Shown here piece after piece: positions 1 to 10,220 of a DNA stretch of 64,000 nt (the first letter of the stretch is position 1; each line of letters starts with the position of its first letter). The DNA comes from Cytophagales bacterium (GTDB lineage: Bacteria > Bacteroidota > Bacteroidia > Cytophagales > Thermoflexibacteraceae), in contig JAAFJS010000002.1 of assembly GCA_013298985.1 (NCBI GenBank), forward strand, positions 1 through 64,000, read 5' to 3'. Under the pieces are notes generated by a model. That model searched no databases and was not told the DNA's origin. It was given only the letters and a program-made list of their open reading frames with translations. Made by a program: the position numbers and the translations under genes.

Positions 1-282
1 TTAGTTCTTTCTTAATGCTTACAGTAGTAACAGTTCAGTTAATGATGTATTTAAACTTTATTCATAAACGTAACTTAGGGGATACAACTTTATTTAGAAC
101 CTCTTTTAAATAACGCCCACCCCTCAGATTACTTAATTAAGACACGAGTCTATTAAACTTTAAACCATGAACTTTGAACATGAACCAAGCATCAAAAATG
201 GTTTTTTAAAAATTTGAGATTACTACCCAAAGTAATTATATTTGCTCCCAAATTTAAAAAACCATCTTTCCTCTTTCTTGAC

Positions 283-3201
283 ATGGAAGTTCTGATATAC
301 AACGAGTTAGATTATAGCAAAGTAAAAAAACAATTTGAGAAAACAATCAATTACCTCAAAGCTGGTGATTTCAAATCTGCTGACGTAAAGAAAATGGTCA
401 ATACGGGGTTTTATCGCGCCAAACTGGACGATACCAATCGCTTGCTTTTCAAATACACCTTGATTGATGGTAAGAAATATTTGTTGCTTTTGGAGGTGAT
501 TTTGAATCATGCCTACGAAAAGTCGCGGTTTCTCAACGGCAGTACGGTAGATGAAAGCAAACTTTCTTCGGTGCAACTGCCCGAACAACTGCTCGCTGAG
601 GAAATTACCACTGTCAATTATGTCAATGCAGGGAAAAAGACTTTTCATATTTTAGATAAAATTTTGTCCTTTGATGAAATTCAGGAGGAGATATTTAGCC
701 TGCCCAGCCCCTTGATAATCATAGGCTCGGCGGGAAGCGGAAAGACGGCACTCACCCTCGAAAAAATAAAAACCTTGCAAGGCAGAATACTTTATACGAC
801 ACTGTCTGCTTACCTTACCGAAAATTCGCAAAATCTCTATTATTCTTTTGGCTATGACAATGAGCATCAGGAAGTTGAGTTTATGTCCTTCCAAGAGTAC
901 ATGAGTGCTATCGAGATACCGCAGGGCAGAGAAATAGATTTTAGGGCTTTTGAGCAGTGGATTTGGCGTTTTAAGCAAAGCCACAAAGTCAAAGATGCCT
1001 ACAAGGTCTATGAAGAATTTAAGGGTGTACTGACAGGAGCAGTCGTGGATAAGCCCTACCTAAGCGAAGCAGAATACCTAAATCTGGGCGTGAAACAATC
1101 CATCTTCTTGGAAAGCGAACGCGCAGGCATCTATGATTTATTTACGCGTTATTTGACTTTTTTGGACGAAGGGATATACTTTGATAGCAACATTTTGGCA
1201 CAGCAATACTTAGGAAAAGTGCAAAAAAACTACGACTTTGTGGTCATCGATGAGGTACAAGACATTACCAATGTGCAACTATACCTGATTGTCAAATCAC
1301 TACACCATACCACCAATTTTATTTTGTGTGGTGATGCTAACCAGATTGTTCACCCAAACTTCTTCTCATGGACAAACATCAAAAGCCTTTTTTATAAACA
1401 AGAACTCAAAGGCAACATCATCAGGATACTGGCAACCAATTACCGCAATACACCCGAAGTTACAAAGATTGCAAACCAGCTTTTATTGGTAAAAAATGCA
1501 CGTTTTGGCTCCATAGACAAGGAAAGCACCTACTTGGTCAAGGCAAATGCCAAGCACAAAGGCGAGGTACAATTCATGGAAAACACGCCCAAAATCAAGC
1601 AAGACCTCAATCAGCGCACCCGAAAATCTGCCAAATTTGCCGTTATCGTCATGCGAAACGAAGACAAAGAAGAAGCCAAAAGATTTTTTCAGACTCCCTT
1701 ACTGTTCTCTATCCATGAAGTAAAAGGGCTTGAATATGAAAATATTATTCTCTATGACATCATTTCTAATTACGAAAAAGAGTTTCGAGAAATTGCTACA
1801 GGCGTAAACAAAGAAGACTTAGAGGCTGACATTCACTATGCAAGAGCCAAAGACAAAACGGACAAGTCCCTCGATGAATACAAATTTTATATCAACTCCC
1901 TCTACGTAGCCATCACCAGGGCTATCAAGAACCTTTACGTAATAGAGAGCAACAAAAAACACCCCTTGTTAGCACTGCTGGACTTGACTAATTTTAGTAC
2001 CCAGCTAAACCTAAAAGAGCAAGCCTCTACCGCAGAAGAATGGCAAAAAGAAGCGCGCCGATTAGAAATGCAAGGCAAAAAAGAACAAGCAGATGCCATA
2101 CGCAACGAAGTTTTGCAAATTAAGCCTGTTCCTTGGGAAATTGTTACGCGACAGAACCTCAAAGAAATCATTAAAAATGCGACCGATGAAAAAAATTTTA
2201 ATAAAAAAGCCAAAGATATATTGTATGAGTATGCCTTATTTTATAACGAATCCACCTATTTTAGAAAGCTACACAAACTCAAATACGGACCCGCAGAGCA
2301 TGGTCGCTGGCAAAAAGAAGGCGCAGGTTTCCTGAGTCGCAAGTTTTTTAATTACAAACAAGATGATATAAAACCGCTACAAGCTCTCCTCCAAAAGCAT
2401 GGTACAGATTTCAGAAACGAGTATAACCTAACTCCACTCATGCTTTCAGTCATTTATGGGGCAGAAAAAATCTTTAAAAAACTACTGGAAAGTGGTGCCA
2501 GCCTGCTACTGACGGATAATTATGGAAACAATGCTCTACGCTTGTTGTTGCTGCAAAGCCGCATAAACCCATTACAGAAAAAAAATCTCAATCATATTTA
2601 TCCACTTTTGAAAAATGAAAGCCTCAAACTCAAAATTGGCAACCGATTTATCAAGATAGACAGCCATCAGGCAGAATACCTCATGCTCAATTTTGCACTT
2701 GCCTCCTTCAAACTCCTCGCTTTGCACTATGGAGATATAGAAAGCAAGGTAGGCAAAGGATACAGCGAACCGTATTTTGAAAGCGCAGACTTCTTAGATT
2801 TTTTTGAGGGATTACCCATACAAGTCATCGCTGAATATCGTACCAAAAGAAGCTATATTTCAAGCATTTTGACTAAAAACGAAGTCTATTCAGATAGCCC
2901 CTATAATAAAAAACTTTTTTTGCGGATTACCAAAGGAAAGTACATCATTAACCCCCTCACCGAGCTGATGGTCGATGAAAACTGGGTCAAGTTTTACGAA
3001 TTGGTAGATATAGAACTGATAGAGCAACAAGTGACGGAAAAAACAGAAGAAAAATTTGATGCCGAATTTAGAAAATACGGAAAAAAAGAATTGAACAACT
3101 GGGAAACAAAAGTACAGGAAAGTCGCTTAAAAATGGTAAAAGAAATTTTTGCTAATTTTCGCACCATGCCCGTAAGTGCATCAGCAGAGGAAGACAAGTA
3201 G
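283..3201 (+). CDS. RelE/ParE-like N-terminal domain + UvrD-like SF1 helicase + ankyrin repeats
   Basis: ORF 214..3201 opens at TTG; ATG at 283 starts MEVLIYNELDYSKVKK. N-term GFYRAKLDDTNRLLFKYTLIDGKKYLLLLEVILNHAYEKSRFL resembles RelE/ParE fold; GSAGSGKTALT (Walker A), VVIDEVQDI (Walker B), CGDANQIV, NYRNTPEV, HEVKGLEYENIILYD, YVAITRAIKNLYV are UvrD-type motifs; NLTPLMLSVIYGAEKIFKKLLESGASLLLTDNYGNNALRLLL is ankyrin-like. Confidence 0.85.
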   Translation: MEVLIYNELDYSKVKKQFEKTINYLKAGDFKSADVKKMVNTGFYRAKLDDTNRLLFKYTLIDGKKYLLLLEVILNHAYEKSRFLNGSTVDESKLSSVQLPEQLLAEEITTVNYVNAGKKTFHILDKILSFDEIQEEIFSLPSPLIIIGSAGSGKTALTLEKIKTLQGRILYTTLSAYLTENSQNLYYSFGYDNEHQEVEFMSFQEYMSAIEIPQGREIDFRAFEQWIWRFKQSHKVKDAYKVYEEFKGVLTGAVVDKPYLSEAEYLNLGVKQSIFLESERAGIYDLFTRYLTFLDEGIYFDSNILAQQYLGKVQKNYDFVVIDEVQDITNVQLYLIVKSLHHTTNFILCGDANQIVHPNFFSWTNIKSLFYKQELKGNIIRILATNYRNTPEVTKIANQLLLVKNARFGSIDKESTYLVKANAKHKGEVQFMENTPKIKQDLNQRTRKSAKFAVIVMRNEDKEEAKRFFQTPLLFSIHEVKGLEYENIILYDIISNYEKEFREIATGVNKEDLEADIHYARAKDKTDKSLDEYKFYINSLYVAITRAIKNLYVIESNKKHPLLALLDLTNFSTQLNLKEQASTAEEWQKEARRLEMQGKKEQADAIRNEVLQIKPVPWEIVTRQNLKEIIKNATDEKNFNKKAKDILYEYALFYNESTYFRKLHKLKYGPAEHGRWQKEGAGFLSRKFFNYKQDDIKPLQALLQKHGTDFRNEYNLTPLMLSVIYGAEKIFKKLLESGASLLLTDNYGNNALRLLLLQSRINPLQKKNLNHIYPLLKNESLKLKIGNRFIKIDSHQAEYLMLNFALASFKLLALHYGDIESKVGKGYSEPYFESADFLDFFEGLPIQVIAEYRTKRSYISSILTKNEVYSDSPYNKKLFLRITKGKYIINPLTELMVDENWVKFYELVDIELIEQQVTEKTEEKFDAEFRKYGKKELNNWETKVQESRLKMVKEIFANFRTMPVSASAEEDK

Positions 3202-3255
3202 CGACAATAAATTATACAGCATCATTTACTGTAATGAAATTTACTGAAAAAATTG

Positions 3256-3263
3256 TACCTTTG
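3256..3263 (+). promoter_or_regulatory. Bacteroidota -7-like element TACCTTTG upstream of mtaB
   Basis: Matches TAnnTTTG consensus about 30 nt before the GTG start; no clean -33 TTTG seen. Confidence 0.4.
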
Positions 3264-3292
3264 CATCTTCAAACCAAATTAAGATTCATTGA

Positions 3293-4627
3293 GTGAAAAA
3301 AGTTGCTTTTTATACCTTGGGTTGCAAGCTGAACTACTCTGAAACTTCTACGATTGCGCGACAGTTCGAGCAAAAAGGGTATCAGAAAGTAGAGTTTACG
3401 GACACGCCCGATATTTTTATCATCAATACATGCTCGGTTACAGATAATGCTGACAAAAAATGTAGGAAAATAGTCAGAGAAGCCAGAAGCATCGCCCCTG
3501 ATGCTTACATAGCAATTATTGGCTGCTATGCCCAGCTCAAACCCAAAGAAATCGCGGAGATTGAAGGTGTAGATGCGGTGCTTGGCGCGGCTGAAAAGTT
3601 CCGCCTCATGGACTTGCTCGATGGCTTTGTCAGACCCGCGCAAGCGCAGGTTTTTGCCTCTTCGGTCGAGCAGGCAACTACTTTTCACCATTCGTTTTCT
3701 TATGGCGACCGCACGCGCACCTTCCTCAAAGTCCAAGACGGCTGCAACTATAACTGTGCTTTTTGCACCATTCCCTTAGCCCGCGGCGAAAGTCGTAGCG
3801 ATACCTTAGAAAATATTATCGCGAAGGCGCAAGAAGTAGCGCGCACTGGCGAAGTCAAAGAAATTGTGCTAACAGGCGTAAATACAGGCGATTACGGAAT
3901 TATTAATGGCAAACGAATATACCGTTTCATAGATTTATTAAAAGAATTGGACAAGGTAGAAGGAATAGAAAGATTCAGAATCTCCTCCATCGAGCCTAAT
4001 CTGCTCACTGACGAAATCATAGAGTTTGTGGCACAATCCAGCAAATTTGTACCGCATTTTCATATTCCTTTGCAGTCGGGCAGTAATAAAATCTTGCGCC
4101 TCATGTATCGACGCTATCCGCGCGAACTCTATGCGGATAGAATCCAGAAAATCAAGACATTCATGCCAAACTGCTGTATCGGGGTAGATGTGATTGTGGG
4201 CTTTCCTGCCGAAAGCCATGAAGATTTCTTGGAAACTTACAATTTTATCAATGAGTTAGACATTTCTTATTTGCACGTTTTTACCTATTCCGAACGCGCC
4301 AATACAGTTGCGATTAAGTCCAAAGAAGTCGTGCCAAGCAAAGTGCGTAACGAACGTTCTAAGATGCTGCATATTCTTGGTGAAAAGAAAAAAAGGCTTT
4401 TTTATGAGCAAAATGTGGGGCAGACAGCTACTGCACTTTTTGAAAATGACATAGAAAATGGAAAAATGCACGGATTTACAGAAAACTATATTCGCGTGAG
4501 TGCAAAGTACGACCCTCTGTTAATCAATGAGTTAAAAACAGTAGCACTCACCTCTATCAATGAAAAAGGCTTGATGGACGTAGAGGAAGCGATATTGGAG
4601 AACTCCTTGTTTTTGACAACACACTAA
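3293..4627 (+). CDS. mtaB: tRNA (N6-threonylcarbamoyladenosine(37)-C2)-methylthiotransferase MtaB
   Basis: MKKVAFYTLGCKLNYSET N-term, radical SAM motif CNYNCAFCTIP, GVNTGDYG; GTG start. Confidence 0.93.
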   Translation: MKKVAFYTLGCKLNYSETSTIARQFEQKGYQKVEFTDTPDIFIINTCSVTDNADKKCRKIVREARSIAPDAYIAIIGCYAQLKPKEIAEIEGVDAVLGAAEKFRLMDLLDGFVRPAQAQVFASSVEQATTFHHSFSYGDRTRTFLKVQDGCNYNCAFCTIPLARGESRSDTLENIIAKAQEVARTGEVKEIVLTGVNTGDYGIINGKRIYRFIDLLKELDKVEGIERFRISSIEPNLLTDEIIEFVAQSSKFVPHFHIPLQSGSNKILRLMYRRYPRELYADRIQKIKTFMPNCCIGVDVIVGFPAESHEDFLETYNFINELDISYLHVFTYSERANTVAIKSKEVVPSKVRNERSKMLHILGEKKKRLFYEQNVGQTATALFENDIENGKMHGFTENYIRVSAKYDPLLINELKTVALTSINEKGLMDVEEAILENSLFLTTH

Positions 4628-4777
4628 CTCGCTATAAGTAGTTATGAATTATTAGTTATGAATTATGAATTGATATAATTTGCTAATAATCAACGTTTTA
4701 TACAAAATTTATGGTAGTCTGTAACAAGTAATGCTAAACGCTGTGTGCAACACCTGCAACGCAACAAAAAATTTAAA

Positions 4778-5956
4778 ATGGACGAAAACAAACCATCTTT
4801 TAATTATCAATTCTTTCAGCAAGAACCACCAAAACCCAAAAATCGTTATTGGTTACACCTTCTTTTATTTGTAATCACCTTGATAACCACTACTTTGTCA
4901 GGGGCAGAATGGATGACAGGCAGGTCTTTTTTTTACGGAAAAGAACTGCTTGGTCTGAGTAATTTTTGGGCGGGGCTTTATTTTTCACTGCCTTTTTTGG
5001 GCATACTCACCGCGCACGAGTTTGGGCATTATTTCACTGCCAAATACTACAAAATCAATGTTTCCCTGCCTTTTTATATCCCAATGTGGGTAGGCTTTTT
5101 GGCTTCGCTTTCCATAGGCACGATGGGTGCGTTTATTCAGATTCGCGAGCAGCTCAAATCCACCAAACAGATTTTTGATGTGGGCATTGCGGGACCTTTG
5201 GCAGGTTTTGTTTTTGCTATCCTCTTGCTTTGGTACGGTTTCACGCATCTTCCTCCTATCGAGTATATTTTCCAGATTCACCCCGAATACAAGCAATTTG
5301 GCTTCCGCTATGCTGATTATGCGTATAAAAACAACCCTTTTGGCGCAATAGGTTTGGGAACAAACCTGATTTTTGAGTTTTTCAAAACCTACGTGGTCGA
5401 AGACCCAAAGCTGATTCCTCACGCCTACGAAATGGCGCATTACCCCTTTCTTTTTGCAGGTTATTTGGCACTATTTTTTACGGCACTGAATCTCATTCCG
5501 ATAGGGCAACTGGACGGCGGACACATTTTGTACGGACTTATTGGTGCAAAAAAACATAAAATTACCTCTTTGGTTTTGTTTGTGATTTTTATTTTTTATG
5601 CAGGCTTAGGCACATTCCAGCCCTCAGAAGTAACACTGGAAACGGCTTGGTACGTACTTCCTTACATTGCGTTTTTGTTTTTTGTTTTCTACAAAGTTTT
5701 TCCTAACAAACTGACAGTGAGCATAGTAGCATTGAGCATTTTTGTAGGGCAAATTATTTTTGGCTTTTTATTTCCCACCATTCAGGGCTATTCGGGCTGG
5801 TTGGTTTTTGGTTTTATTTTGGGAAACTTCTTGGGCATCACGCACCCACCTGTCGCGCACGAACACACCTTAGACTGGAAAAGAAAGGTATTGGGCTGGC
5901 TGGCACTGATTATTTTTATCTTGTGCTTTTCTCCTGAACCTTTTATAGTGCGGTAA
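4778..5956 (+). CDS. site-2 protease family (M50) membrane metalloprotease
   Basis: HEFGH motif, LIPIGQLDGGHI motif, multiple TM segments; ATG at 4778 preferred over ORF start 4745. Confidence 0.88.
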   Translation: MDENKPSFNYQFFQQEPPKPKNRYWLHLLLFVITLITTTLSGAEWMTGRSFFYGKELLGLSNFWAGLYFSLPFLGILTAHEFGHYFTAKYYKINVSLPFYIPMWVGFLASLSIGTMGAFIQIREQLKSTKQIFDVGIAGPLAGFVFAILLLWYGFTHLPPIEYIFQIHPEYKQFGFRYADYAYKNNPFGAIGLGTNLIFEFFKTYVVEDPKLIPHAYEMAHYPFLFAGYLALFFTALNLIPIGQLDGGHILYGLIGAKKHKITSLVLFVIFIFYAGLGTFQPSEVTLETAWYVLPYIAFLFFVFYKVFPNKLTVSIVALSIFVGQIIFGFLFPTIQGYSGWLVFGFILGNFLGITHPPVAHEHTLDWKRKVLGWLALIIFILCFSPEPFIVR

Positions 5957-5992
5957 AAATGTATAAAATTTTATTGTCAAGAGTGCGACATT

Positions 5993-6028
5993 AAAAAAGC
6001 ATCATACGTGCGCGCATGATGCTTTTTT
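5993..6028. terminator. bidirectional rho-independent terminator
   Basis: AAAAAAGCATCAT / ATGATGCTTTTTT inverted repeat between convergent genes. Confidence 0.85.
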
Positions 6029-6029
6029 C

Positions 6030-6881
6030 CTAATATTTCATCTTTTTCAAATAATCAAAACTGATTTTGATGCTTTCCAGTGAGGGGCGTTTGCATACAT
6101 CTTGCTCCACAAAAAAATGTTTCATGCCAGCCTTACTTGCTTTTGCAAAGATTTTTTTGAAATCAATAGACCCATTTCCCACTTCTGTAAACTCTTTTTT
6201 CTCAGTGGTATCCATGTCTTTGACGTGCCAAAGTGGGAAGCGATTGGGGTATTTTTCAAAATAAACCAAAGGGTCGGCACCCGCTTTTACTGTCCAAAAC
6301 ATATCTATTTCCATAGACATCAAATCCGCAGGGACATTATCAAGCAGGTAATCAAAGAGCATTTGCCCTTCTACCTTTTCAAACTCAAAATCGTGATTAT
6401 GGTAAGCAAGATGAATGCCCGCTTTTTTACACGCCTCACCAGACTTGGTAAATAGTGCTACTAATTTTTTGAAATCTTCAAGCGTTTTGCGCTCGTTTGG
6501 TGTAGTAAATGAGCAGACCATAAATTTTTGCCCCACTGCCGCGCAGTCTTCTATCGCTTTGTCCAGTGAATTGTTTAGCATTGCTGTACTCACATGACCG
6601 CTGGGGGCTTTTAATCCGCTATTATCCAAGAGTTTTTTGAATTCGGCAGGCTTTTTTCCATAAAAAAGCCCTTCGCTATACCCCGCCAGTTCTACCTCTT
6701 TATAGCCAATCGCTGCCACTTTTTGGAGGGTGGCAATGGGGTCTTTCTCCATTTCATCGCGTACGGTATAAAGCTGCACGCCTTGTTTTTTGATACGAGC
6801 CGCCTCTGACTCGGAGGGCAAAAAAGCCAAAGCTGTTGCGCCTAATGCTGTTTTTTTTAAGAAATTCCTGCGATTTTCCAT
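6030..6881 (-). CDS. sugar phosphate isomerase/epimerase, TIM barrel, Tat-type signal
   Basis: MENRRNFLKKTALGATALAF Tat-like signal; GVQLYTVRDEM, HNHDFEFE, WHVKDM, VEQDVC motifs. Confidence 0.85.
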   Translation of the reverse strand: MENRRNFLKKTALGATALAFLPSESEAARIKKQGVQLYTVRDEMEKDPIATLQKVAAIGYKEVELAGYSEGLFYGKKPAEFKKLLDNSGLKAPSGHVSTAMLNNSLDKAIEDCAAVGQKFMVCSFTTPNERKTLEDFKKLVALFTKSGEACKKAGIHLAYHNHDFEFEKVEGQMLFDYLLDNVPADLMSMEIDMFWTVKAGADPLVYFEKYPNRFPLWHVKDMDTTEKKEFTEVGNGSIDFKKIFAKASKAGMKHFFVEQDVCKRPSLESIKISFDYLKKMKY

Positions 6882-6955
6882 TTTACTAAATGTTTATTAG
6901 TTTGTTTGCTTTATTGACATTCAAGAATAAACCGTTCTTGGATTTTGAACGTTCC

Positions 6956-6971
6956 CACCGTTAAAACGGTG
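6956..6971. repeat. hairpin CACCGT-TAAA-ACGGTG (TAAA-loop hairpin family)
   Basis: Inverted repeat with TAAA loop; related hairpins at 43027, 47207 and 47258. Confidence 0.5.
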
Positions 6972-7125
6972 AGCTATATTTAACCTACCGTTTTAACGCC
7001 GCAGTGGAACTGGTAGGAACTCAAAGAACGAGTATTTTATGAAAACCAATTAAGTAACTACGTAATTATGAATTAATCGTGGCGGCAAATCATATAAACA
7101 GTTATGAGCCAATGCTTTGCATTAA

Positions 7126-7211
7126 CTCATAATTTATAACTCATAATTCATAATTTATAATTCATAATTTATAATTCATAATTTATAACTCATAATTTAT
7201 AACTCATAATT
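7126..7211. repeat. AT-rich tandem repeat, ~14-bp unit TAAYTCATAATTTA
   Basis: About six imperfect head-to-tail copies directly after the sucA stop. Confidence 0.85.
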
Positions 7212-7218
7212 CCTTACC

Positions 7219-9978
7219 TTATTCAAAAACCTTATTGATAATTGCTGCTTGCTCTACTGCGTGTACCTTGCTGAAACCTGTGGCTGTGGAGGCACTTACC
7301 TTTCTGGAAATCAACTCCAAAGGCACGTGGCGCACCGTTCTGAGTAGATAAGCCCAGTAGCCCATGTTTTCTGGTTCTTCCTGTACCCAATACACTTTTG
7401 CTTTTTTGTACTTTTCCACTTCAGCATTGAACTGCGAGAAAGGGAAAGGGTGAATCTGCTCCAAACGGACGATGGCTACATCTTTGCGTTTGTCAGCTTG
7501 CTGTTTTTCAAGGAGTTCGTAATAAATTTTGCCTGTGCAGAATATCAATTTGCTCACTTTGTTGGCGGGCTTGGCATAGTCATCTCCTATCATTTCTTGG
7601 AAACCACCTTGTGTGAAATTCTCTAATGGAGAAACGCATTTGGGGTGGCGTAAAAGCGATTTGGGGGACATCACCACGCAGGGTTTGCGGAAATTCCATG
7701 CCAACTGTCTTCGCAATAAATGGAAGTAATTGGCTGGTGTGGTGATGTTTGCGACCACCATATTGTACTCGGCACAAAGCTGCAAGAAGCGTTCGGGTCT
7801 TGCGCTGGAATGTTCGGGTCCTTGCCCTTCGTAGCCATGAGGCAATAGCATCACCAAGCCATTCATTTTGTTCCACTTCGTTTCACCTGCGGCGATGAAC
7901 TGGTCTATCATAATCTGCGCGCCATTCACAAAATCGCCAAATTGAGCCTCCCAAAGCACCAAAGCGTTAGGGTTTGAAAAAGAATAGCCATATTCGAAAC
8001 CTAATACACCATATTCGGAAAGCAAGGAATTGTAAATCCAATATTTTTCCTGCCCTTCTTCTATTTGGTTCAGTTGGCAGTAATCCTCATTGGTTTCTGC
8101 GTCTTTGACTATCGCGTGGCGGTGCGAAAAAGTACCTCTCTCCACGTCTTGTCCTGAGAGCCTAACCATCTTATTTTCAATGAGTAATGTACCGTAAGCG
8201 AGTAATTCTCCGCTTGCCCAGTTTACCTCTTTGTCTTCAAAAAATGATTTTTGACGGTCTTTGATGAGTTTTTCTATTTGTTTGATGGGTTTAAAACCTG
8301 TAGGCAAACTTACCAAAGCCTTCATTACTTTTTCTAATGTAGTTTGAGAAACCGCAGTCGTAGGAGATTTCTCGAAGTCCTCTGGTGCAGAACGGCGCAA
8401 CTTTGCCCATTCTTCATCAAATTTCTTATCTATCTGGGGAATAGATTGTTGCTTGACCAAATTCAAACGGTCTTGGAGCAACTGCTTAAATTCGCTGTCC
8501 ATCTCACTGGCTAAGTTTGCATCGACATCTCCACGTTCCAGCAGGCGTTTATTATACAAATCCCTTGGGTTGGGGTGTTTGGCTATCACGTTGTAAAGCA
8601 GTGGTTGTGTGAATCTTGGCTCGTCGGTTTCATTGTGTCCATGCCTACGATAGCAAACCATGTCTATAAAAATATCTTTTTGAAACTTTTGACGGAACTC
8701 TGTTGCCAGCTCTACCGCAAAAACCACCGCCTCTGGGTCATCACCGTTTACGTGCAATACAGGCGAATCAAGCATATTAGCAACGTCCGTACAATAATTG
8801 CTGGAACGTGCATCTTCGAAATCGGTCGTAAAACCTACCTGATTGTTAATCACAAAATGAATCGTACCGCCTACGCTGTATCCTTTGAGTTCTGACATCT
8901 GAACTACCTCATACACAATGCCTTGCCCTGCTACCGCCGCATCACCATGAATCAAAATAGGCACCATTTTCGTATTGTCGCCTTCGTAATATTTGTCGAT
9001 TTGCGCCCGCGTAGCTCCTAAGATAACAGGATTGACGGCTTCCAAATGTGAAGGATTGGGAAGTAGGTGAATATCAACGACTTTGCCGCCCGTAGTGGGG
9101 TAGGTATTGGTGTAACCCATGTGGTACTTCACGTCGCCTTCGCCTACGGCATATTCTGCGTGCTTGCCCTCAAATTCGCTAAAAACCTCCTCATACGTTT
9201 TTCCAATAATATTTGTCAAAACGTTCAGTCGCCCGCGATGCGCCATGCCAATAATCAATTCTACCGCGCCCAGCTCTGCCGCTTTGTTAATGATAGCGTC
9301 CATGGCGGGAATGGTGGATTCGCCACCTTCCAAAGAAAATCTTTTTTGTCCTAAAAACTTGGTTTGCAAGAAGTTTTCAAAAACGACCGCTTCATTTAGC
9401 TTCTTTAAAATGCGTTTCTTTTGGTCTGATTTTGGGTCAAAATTAAGGTATTGCGCTTCTATTTTGTCTTTGAGCCAATCATAAATCTCTGGTTCTCTGA
9501 TGTAAGTAAATTCAAAACCAATGCTCCCCAAGTAAATTTTCTCCAAAGCCGCTACTATTTTTCGCAAGGTCGTCGTGCCAAGCCCTAAAGCCTTGCCTGC
9601 CATGAACTCCGTATCTAAATCTGCCTCCGAAAGTTTAAAATCTTTCAAATCCAGCATTGCCTTTCGGTCTTTACGCGGGCGAATTGGGTTGGTTTTGGAT
9701 TTCAAATGTCCGCGAGAACGATACGCCTGAATCAGGTTGCGAACCCATAACTCCTTCTGTGCCACAGCATAAGCATCTGTGGTGGGTGCTTCTGCATGAC
9801 CGTTGCCATGTCCGTTGGTTTCGCTGTCGCTATATGCGATTGAAAAGTCAAAACCTGCAAAAAACTGTTGCCAAGTTTCATCTACCGAAGTAGGTGCGGT
9901 TTTATATGCCTGATACAGCTCATCTACGTAAGCCACATCTGCGTTGGAAAGGTTAGAGATGTACGAAAATTTATCCAT
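7219..9978 (-). CDS. sucA: 2-oxoglutarate dehydrogenase E1 component
   Basis: MDKFSYISNLSNADVAYVDELYQAYK; GMAHRGRLNVL, HGDAAVAGQGIVYE, LLPHGYEGQGPEHSSARPERFLQ. Confidence 0.97.
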   Translation of the reverse strand: MDKFSYISNLSNADVAYVDELYQAYKTAPTSVDETWQQFFAGFDFSIAYSDSETNGHGNGHAEAPTTDAYAVAQKELWVRNLIQAYRSRGHLKSKTNPIRPRKDRKAMLDLKDFKLSEADLDTEFMAGKALGLGTTTLRKIVAALEKIYLGSIGFEFTYIREPEIYDWLKDKIEAQYLNFDPKSDQKKRILKKLNEAVVFENFLQTKFLGQKRFSLEGGESTIPAMDAIINKAAELGAVELIIGMAHRGRLNVLTNIIGKTYEEVFSEFEGKHAEYAVGEGDVKYHMGYTNTYPTTGGKVVDIHLLPNPSHLEAVNPVILGATRAQIDKYYEGDNTKMVPILIHGDAAVAGQGIVYEVVQMSELKGYSVGGTIHFVINNQVGFTTDFEDARSSNYCTDVANMLDSPVLHVNGDDPEAVVFAVELATEFRQKFQKDIFIDMVCYRRHGHNETDEPRFTQPLLYNVIAKHPNPRDLYNKRLLERGDVDANLASEMDSEFKQLLQDRLNLVKQQSIPQIDKKFDEEWAKLRRSAPEDFEKSPTTAVSQTTLEKVMKALVSLPTGFKPIKQIEKLIKDRQKSFFEDKEVNWASGELLAYGTLLIENKMVRLSGQDVERGTFSHRHAIVKDAETNEDYCQLNQIEEGQEKYWIYNSLLSEYGVLGFEYGYSFSNPNALVLWEAQFGDFVNGAQIMIDQFIAAGETKWNKMNGLVMLLPHGYEGQGPEHSSARPERFLQLCAEYNMVVANITTPANYFHLLRRQLAWNFRKPCVVMSPKSLLRHPKCVSPLENFTQGGFQEMIGDDYAKPANKVSKLIFCTGKIYYELLEKQQADKRKDVAIVRLEQIHPFPFSQFNAEVEKYKKAKVYWVQEEPENMGYWAYLLRTVRHVPLELISRKVSASTATGFSKVHAVEQAAIINKVFE

Positions 9979-10044
9979 TTGCTATTGATGAATTATCTGT
10001 TGCGTTATTTATGGTTTGTTAGCGTAGAGGTAAGTATAAATTGT

Positions 10045-10093
10045 ATTGTAAAAACACATTGTAAAAACACATTGTAAAAACACATTGTAAAAA
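10045..10093. repeat. 13-bp tandem repeat ATTGTAAAAACAC x ~3.7
   Basis: Direct reading; lies just upstream of sucA. Confidence 0.95.
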
Positions 10094-10220
10094 TTTCACA
10101 AAAATAAGGGTTTAAAAGAAATATAAAAATTGTGTATTCGTTTATACAAATATCATTGATTATGAATGATTTACAAGCGTTTTAAATTATAAAAAAGGAA
10201 AATAATCATTAAAAAGTATT

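Noticed and set aside
1-213. Possible gene or RNA at the left edge
   Set aside because: No ORF or recognisable RNA structure could be supported; sequence context is cut off.
7126-7211. Possible CRISPR array or origin iterons
   Set aside because: Tandem 14-bp AT-rich units without spacers; no dnaA/repA gene nearby.
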